Source: Microthyrium microscopicum (Eukaryota > Ascomycota > Dothideomycetes > Microthyriales > Microthyriaceae). From it: DNA of 64,000 nt. Position 1 is the stretch's first letter. The number at the start of each line of letters is the position of its first letter. This document shows, in pieces, positions 57,794-64,000 of the stretch. The notes beneath the pieces were generated by a model that worked only from the letters and a program-made list of their open reading frames with translations, did no database searches and was not told the DNA's origin. The position numbers and the translations under genes are program-made. The DNA lies in NCBI GenBank assembly GCA_010405405.1, contig MU004236.1, positions 2,114,070 through 2,178,069 of the forward strand, read 5' to 3'.

Positions 57794-59175
57794 ATGCAAT
57801 CGGGTAAGTCTTCTACTCCTACGTCTTCTTCATCACATACTAATGTGGTATCGTAGTTGAAGAAATCCTAGAGCAGGCTGCAGGTGGCGGCTCAATCCAG
57901 AGGTACACCGTACACTTTTACGACTCGATGCGCTTTGTACTAACAGATGCAGCGATGACTGGTCTCGAGTCCGCGACTTTATCTTAAACAGAATAGAAAC
58001 AGCAGGTGCTCTGCAAGACTCATCCTTGATTTGATCACTGACAGCAACAGCTTGTATCCGACGAATTTCCTTCACCTCCGTCTTCCCTAACCTCACCACC
58101 ACAACCGCCAGCGCAAGCGATATCCTCCTCCGAGACGGACCTCAACAGCTCGCCAACGATAACTAGAAGCTCTCGCGTGACGCCAACACAAGAATTAGAG
58201 TCAACGGATAAGGAAAATGCCCCTCCGCAGGTCACCTCAAATGCAACCTTGGATTTCTTCGGACAAGCTCAGTCGAAGCCATCACCATTAGATATTGCCA
58301 AAGGCCTTCAAGCCGACATTCGAGATAGCTTGTCTAGAGGGTTTCCTACATACCCTCCCCATACCATCCAGCGACTTTCAGAATTAATACTCTGGCCGAA
58401 GCGAGAATATCGGTACCTTCCCGCTTATCTACAAGCCCTCAATCGCGTTGTGAGCGTAACAAGCAATACATCGATATTTCCTTTACCACATCACACGGCT
58501 CCTCAGTCAGCGACAGCTGGCTTATTAGTCAATGGAAATATTGACTCGGCATTAGGAAGCGATGAAAGCCTAGGTGGTGCTCTTCTCACTCCAATTCCAT
58601 GGCTGACAGCAAATTCGCCGTCAACAGATGCAGATCGCGACCTACAGGATACGGCCCAGCGACTACATGACCAGCACGCCATCGATACACCGAGCTCTAG
58701 CGATACTGTGATGTCAAATGGCGAAATTACACCTGAGAGCTCGACCGACGAACCTGGATCGCCTTCTAGCGTAGAGGCCGCTCTACGGGCTGAAGGTGCT
58801 GTCACACAAGGTGAGCTATTGCGCCTAGAGCAAGAGGCCGGTGTGGTGCCTGTTCCTTCAAGACATGGAATCATGGATGATGATTTGAACATTATGGACA
58901 CGGCTGACGACGATGCGTCAGATGGACATGCACCACCGACTACTACCGCTGCAGCAGAAGAGTCTGAAGAGATTCCTCATGCGCGAGGCCCGGAGGAGAT
59001 TGGGGTTGAAGATATGGGGCCTCAATCCGGCGCCCCGGGTGGCGTGGAAGGGATTTTGCGAGAACACCAAGCTCATGAGCCGACGCAAGGGCAGACAGCG
59101 GAACAGGAGAGTGATACGGGCATGGACGTGGACACTAAGGCAGAGGAGACAGCGAAGGAAGCGGACACATCTTAA
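57794..59175 (+). CDS. psy4: PP4 regulatory subunit 2 (PPP4R2/Psy4-like, about 411 aa)
   Basis: Inferred exons are 57794-57803, 57857-57902, 57953-58001 and 58045-59175, together 1236 nt. The start M-Q-S-V-E-E-I-L-E-Q-A-A-G-G-G-S leads into D-D-W-S-R-V-R-D-F-I-L-N-R-I-E, then Q-Q-L-V-S-D-E-F-P-S-P-P and a conserved block F-P-T-Y-P-P-H-T-I-Q-R-L-S-E-L with Y-R-Y-L-P-A-Y-L-Q-A-L-N-R-V. The C-terminal half is acidic and disordered (D-T-A-D-D-D-A-S-D and more), as in PPP4R2 proteins, which regulate protein phosphatase 4 in DNA damage recovery and splicing. The third intron keeps the frame only if it begins with GC at 58002 (GC-AG) and ends at 58044. The obvious GT donor at 58006 would shift it. 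A frame error in the assembly is the other explanation. Confidence 0.75.
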
Positions 59176-60544
59176 AGTGTTTAGCTTGGATAGGCTCTCT
59201 TATTTGTAGGCTAGTATTTGATATGCCTATGCAGTAGGGGGTTGATTCCAATCAACGAATTAATGAATTGATACCAAAAATGCTACTAGTAGTTTAAGTG
59301 ACTTGCTTTTTACAAAGGTTCCCTGCATCAAGCAGACCCTCTCTACGCTCGATATTCGGGGTGACCAGAAAAAGGCAAAAGCGTTGCAACGGCCTCATCG
59401 GAATTGATCCGATGGCTCGTTGAAAACCCCATTAGGCAACCGCTATTGGTGCGCATCGCAATACAAAAGGTGGACTAGGCTCAAGAGCTTGATGCAAGGC
59501 GCCACATGAGCAGGGATTGATAAATTGCTCTGGTGAGACCAGCCCAGCCTTGCTTGGACTTGATTCCAATGCGAAAGCTTACAAGGTAGAGCTCTGCCGG
59601 TTCCTGGACACGAAAAAACGGGACCTTTGGGATAGAGGATCATCGCTGCTTGGTCTGCCGACCCTGCCTCTGACTCTTTGCAAGCACGACATGATACAAG
59701 TAAAGAGTAGCCTGGTTAGGCGGCGGTCGAGCTCGTCACCTACATGTACCCCCATTGCTTCGTGGCCTACAATTGGATCGTGATGCAAAGCATTGGGACA
59801 CATCATTTTACAATGTCTTGAAAAAAGTCTGCAATACAAGGTATATAGCTCTTGCCAGGCTGAGCTTGGTAGGACTCATTAATTCAATCGGAAAATGGGG
59901 ATGGAAGATCATGGATTCTGCTATCAGCCTGGTGAGACAAGCGCAAGCACAGGCCGCCCCTGCATCAAAACCCCTAGACAAGCGAGTTGCACTAGTCCCG
60001 ATACAGGTTTAATGAGTGCCCAGATCCCGTGAAACCGCGCGACTTTCCTGTCATGAGCAACGCGTGATTGGACGTCTGTCCGGCAAAGTCGCGTTTTCTC
60101 CCCGGGACTCACCATTTTGCCCATAGCAGGCATCACTCAACAAGCTATCCCGCGCCTTTGTACGCCTCTTAACGGGCTGAAAGTATCTTTCTCGCTTCTC
60201 CTATCGGGCCTCTGACCAGGCTGTGTTTCCTCTACGTTTCTGCTGGTATATAACTATCAAAGGCTTGCCTCGTAATGCTCCGTCTTTTCACTTCCTGCAT
60301 CTTTGACTCGTCCGCCTTGTCTCCCACGTCCCTAGTAGTAAGTTCCCTCGCAGGCTTCCCATTTCAAAGCCTCTTGGATTTTTATTCGTAGTAAATACAT
60401 ACCCTTGTAAGGAGGTGTTGTCTAGTTATTGTTTTGGTACTTAAGTACCTCTTCCCTCCCCTTTTTGTCACCCTCTTGTTCGGCCCTCATCCCGTTCCTT
60501 TCCGTACTATCAACCTTCCATCCATACATCCATCCCCAGCCACC
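59176..60544. other. intergenic, with pyrimidine-rich leader of the BTB gene
   Basis: About 1.4 kb has no supported gene. Open frames 59443-60012 are shadows of each other and carry no domain. The last 150 bases before 60545 are strongly C/T-rich and end in CCACCATG, a usual fungal leader. A TATATAACTATC stretch near 60,245 is a possible core promoter. Confidence 0.5.
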
Positions 60545-61516
60545 ATGTTTTCCACCGGCCGTCGACAGGAAAGTTTCTCAACAAAGAATCGAGCTGCTAA
60601 AGCCTCGTTCTCGAAAAAACGATCATCATTCAAAGCCGGATCATCTCGGCGTTATGAACAAGTAGCTCAGGAACAACTTGCACAAGCTGAATCAGCGAAT
60701 GCTCCTCAAGTATCTCCGTATGTTTCACCCTGATTTTCTGATTCGATTCATCTCTAACAAATATCAGATCTCTCACAAGTGCCATCATTACACTCTCAGT
60801 CGGAGCAGAACAACGACTTTTCGCCGCCCATGAAGAAGTTATCTCAAACTCCCCATTCTTCGCCCAACTCTGCCAACAGAAGTTCTACGAATCCAACAAA
60901 CGCATCGATCTCCCCAACGAAGAACCAGAGATATTCTCCTGTGTGCTTGAATACCTGTACAAAGGAGACTACTATCCACGCCTAGAATTCAACAAACGCC
61001 GCAACAGCTGGGCTCTCCAAGATGCTGCCGACGCAGCAGCCCGAGCCGGCACCACAGAAGTGACCATGTATGACAACGGAACGCCAGTTCGTATTCTCAG
61101 AGATACCGTCATCTACGTAAGTCTTCTCCCTTTCAGCGGGTTGGGCGAAATCTAATACCTCCAAGTGTCTGGCCGACAAATACGGTCTTCCTGAACTACA
61201 GCATCTAGCTCTGAAGAAACAAGGTCTCCAGTCCGGAATCTCATGTGCTACAATCCTCAACTCAGGACGTTTCGCCTACGCCCACACGCCCGACAGCGAT
61301 AGCCGTCTGCGAGCTCACTATCTCGCACTCATAATCCGCAGCCGCGCTACATTCAAGCGCTCCGGCACAATGCAGATGGAGATGGAGCGAGGAGGTCGTC
61401 TATTCTTCGACCTTTTCGTCGCCATGGTCAATCACATGGTAAGCACACTCACCCACCACATAATCCTCACCGATTCCTAACATTTCCCACAGGATGACTT
61501 GACCAAAAGTCCCTAG
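60545..61516 (+). CDS. BTB/POZ domain protein (272 aa, 4 exons)
   Basis: Exons 60545-60717, 60768-61116, 61166-61438 and 61493-61516 are joined across introns of 50, 49 and 54 bp, in phase (819 nt). After a Ser/Arg/Lys-rich N-terminus of about 57 residues comes a BTB fold: V-G-A-E-Q-R-L-F-A-A-H-E-E-V-I-S-N-S-P-F-F, R-I-D-L-P-N-E-E-P-E-I-F-S-C-V-L-E-Y-L-Y-K-G-D-Y. A C-terminal helical part follows with ADKYGLPELQHLALKK. The pattern is that of fungal BTB proteins without Kelch or MATH partners, thought to be protein-protein adaptors, some with Cullin 3. The last exon codes for only seven residues. Confidence 0.88.
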
Positions 61517-62789
61517 ATGAAGCTTTCTTAGATAGAAACGCTTGATATACACACCACTCTCCATCTCCCTGGTAGCTCCCCTACCAGTCTCCTCTTCTTC
61601 TCTTCAACTGTAAATATTATATACCCCTTAGAGCTGCTCCACCGCGCCATCACAGCACCAGCACGCCAAAATCATTCTCTTCAATTCTGTACACTACCGC
61701 CAGATCACATGGCGAAACCACTTAACGACAACTCCTCGCTTCCCAGCACGGCGAGTTTGAGTTTTATTTGACGACTTTCTAACTTTTCTCGACGGTCTTT
61801 GCCCGTTCACCAAATTTTGTAGCAGCTTAGGTGTTTTCATAAAAGATAAAGCGACAAAAGAGTACCGCTTCGCTATTTTGTTGGAATGAGATTGGATTCG
61901 GTATATTTATCCGACAGATATACTTCGCGGAACTGTGGAATTGGGCACGATTGGGATTTATCGAGTGTCAAATTGCTGGGTCGCTGAGGGCGCTGGAATA
62001 TCTGCTACGCGCAAAATTGGCATCTTTCACTGGTGAAAGACCGCTGTTATGCAGCTTAATGTTGCTGTTTCTTGAGATTTACAAGTAATAGCAGTCTCCT
62101 TGTATGGGGTACTTTGTCACATTTTAGAAAGCAGAAAATCTACAAATGATGAAATCGCTTGACTTTTGCAATTGTCTGAATTGTTTGTATAGTTTTGTGA
62201 TGCGCCATGATACTCGAGACTGAATGCATCAGCCGCAGCAGAACAGGATGGGCTGGTGGCAAAAGAAGGGGGCCCGGAATCAAAAACTCTTCAGGAGAGG
62301 AGTCCATAGGGTATAGCTTTGCCTCACTATTTCCTAATCAGGTAGAAAAGCCCAAACCCCATCATCAGAGCGTTCTTGGCTTGTGGTCGAGTGAGAGGCA
62401 AAACGTTAATAATCCAAGATGAATGGTTGGTCAGACTACCTAGTGAGTCAGACCGTCCCGATACCTCCTGGGATATGCCATGTTGAGTATATGCTCAAAG
62501 AGCAAGGAAAATGACTGCAAAATGCTCCGCGGGCTGCCAACTATGGTGCCCAAAGCGTGAGCTTACTTGGTCTAGACGATGAAGCTGAGATATGCAAGGC
62601 TGGCCTTTCATGGATGGATCGGCGAGATATGGTCTTTGTTAGCAGAATGGATAGTGGTCCTTGAGCATGCACATGCAGTAGTCGGATCTTCAGGGGGCAC
62701 GGGTATCCATGTACGACTCATGGAGGCCGCGCTGGTCTGTTTTGTGGAATGGTATGCTTTGATGGTGTGAAGGTTGACGGGTAGCGGCC
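61517..62789. other. convergent intergenic region
   Basis: About 1.3 kb lies between the BTB gene and the Csn12-like gene stop. Short open frames (62207-62422, 62579-62770) have no domain. No RNA gene was recognised. Confidence 0.5.
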
Positions 62790-64000
62790 TCAAGTTTTTG
62801 TTCCAGGGAAGGGCTGGTTCTTGCTTAGGACGACGATCCCACGCTCTCGGTGGATATAACCTTTCATGAGATCCTACGGAACCTGTTAGCTGGATCATGT
62901 TGTGATTGGGTTGGCGCGGCTCATGTGACTCCTCTGCCTAGCCAGGCACCGGCCGCTGGCGATGAGGTCTTGATATGAAACCAAGCATAGAAGACCACGT
63001 CGAATATAGAGAGCATTCGACTTACCTTGTACATCATATTGGCCAATAAGCACTCTACCTCGTCTCGGTCGATGGTCTCCCCAGAGTTGGAGGCTTTGGA
63101 GCTCAGGCGAACAGCAGCCACGAATTCGGTAATAGGAATTCGTGTTCTTCTCTTGCGATCGGCTTCCGTTTGGCCCTCCAGGAGTGGCTCGTACCCGCCA
63201 GTGACAAAGACTTTTCGTAATAGGTTGCGCAGTGCAATGTCCCTTGCGCGTTCCAGGGTCAAGTAAATGCGACGTTTGACAAAGTATGGCTCGCCGGCCT
63301 GCAAGGCTGCATCAAACTCGGCCAGTGAAGCGTGTTTGATAGCCGCAGCCAATGGCAGAAATAGTGAAGCTAATTGTGGGAACGGTGCCAAAAGTTGTGG
63401 GGTTGGAAGTTGATGTGAGGTGAGAATATGACATGGAATAAGATATGTCAAGATTAGTCTGCAACTTGTCAGTTATGTCTGCCTGCTCTGTTCTTGTGCG
63501 AAATACTCCTGGTTTTTGGTTGCTTGGGGATGACATTTTTCAAATGCTTCTTTTAGAAATTCTTCAGCCTGGAGAATCATGAGTACAACGTTTTAGTAAT
63601 GTCGATCTGCGCCATACTTTACTATAATCCTCCTCAATAAAACTCATTACGCCAGAATAGTAGTTGAATGTAACCTGATGTGATAATGGATATTGATTAA
63701 GGGGCGGCAGCTCAGTTACACTCACTGAGCGAATTAGACTTTTGCAAAGATTGAGAGAATTGAGCTATCACGAGTTAGCAAGTCACATCTCAACCAGGCA
63801 GTGATCTGACAATACCTGAAAGTAGATTTTGAAGCACAAGTTGGCCATGTTGTATATTCCCCATTTTCGAGATTGTTCTATTGGAGCACTGCTCTGTGGT
63901 TAGTATACTATATTGTAATAAATCGTGTCCACTTGCCGATCATTTGCACAAGAACCAAAGACAGAGTTCATGACCCTTGCAGCATCTTCTAACTTTTCCA
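62790..64000 (-). CDS. csn12: Csn12/PCID2-like PCI-domain protein, N-terminus beyond the window
   Basis: The visible exons, from the right edge, are about 64000-63940, about 63890-63816, 63764-63618, 63568-63507, 63458-63026 and 62873-62790. Key segments are [57 protein letters not shown] and, in the PCI domain, [17 protein letters not shown] and [12 protein letters not shown]. The end is [14 protein letters not shown]. This is the Csn12 / Thp1 / PCID2 family, linked to the COP9 signalosome and to TREX-2 mRNA export. The last intron is 152 bp, three times the local norm. The donor near 63940 may be GC (GCAAGT) or a weaker GT three codon positions on; both keep the frame. Confidence 0.88.

Noticed and set aside
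57656-57856. Upstream start giving the Psy4-like protein a basic, presequence-like N-terminus
   Set aside because: The family begins near the Met at 57794, and a mitochondrial targeting signal does not fit a PP4 regulatory subunit. It is kept only as an alternative.

Overview
The window is a piece of a filamentous ascomycete (Pezizomycotina) chromosome. The evidence is spliceosomal introns of about 45-65 bp with CTAAC/CTGAC-type branch points, fungal-specific families (DUF6594, a DUF7732-like secreted protein), and a long AT-rich block with the marks of repeat-induced point mutation (RIP). The class is not fixed by the sequence; Leotiomycetes or Dothideomycetes would fit.

Bases 1 to about 22,500 form an AT-rich isochore with no live gene. 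I read it as nested retroelements: a LINE-like element at the base (1-4965, with a 665-base run of N at 3553-4217, possibly resuming after 21,432), an LTR element of the Ty3/Gypsy type inserted in minus orientation (4966-21427, 360-bp LTRs, perfect 5-bp target duplication), and a second Gypsy element inserted into it in plus orientation (13274-20993, 224-bp LTRs). All are broken fossils.

From about 22,500 on the composition becomes balanced and genes are dense. In order: ubiquitin-conjugating enzyme of the UBE2C/Ubc11 type (-), Tgl2-like lipase (-), remains of a retropepsin-like gene (-) head to head with a damaged DUF6594 membrane-protein gene (+), V-ATPase subunit G vma10 (-), divergent from cytochrome oxidase assembly factor pet117 (+), a Gly/Ser-rich DUF7732-like secreted protein (+), a peroxisomal ABCD-type fatty-acyl transporter (-), a 3.2-kb stretch without a supported gene, GPI inositol-deacylase bst1 (+), a tandem family of three copies of an unrecognised gene (a degraded copy, a 1406-residue copy, a short C-terminal copy, all +), a small membrane protein (-), a TatD/Scn1-type hydrolase (+), a secreted repeat-peptide precursor with Kex2 sites (+), pam18/tim14 (+), a PPP4R2/Psy4-like phosphatase subunit (+), a BTB-domain protein (+) and the C-terminal part of a Csn12/PCID2-like PCI protein (-) cut by the window end.

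Most genes are unrelated housekeeping genes. The most unusual item is the gene at 55259-56159. It has a signal peptide and in-phase duplicated 87-nt exons, each carrying an N-K-R-Q-D-D processing junction. This architecture predicts several near-identical secreted peptides, a Kex2-processed repeat protein for which I recognise no named family. Other notable points are unusual exon structures: 10-nt and 2-nt exons encoding the catalytic serine loop of the lipase, and an exon holding only the ATG plus a 9-nt exon in vma10. All splice sites here are inferred from the DNA and family fit, without transcript data.
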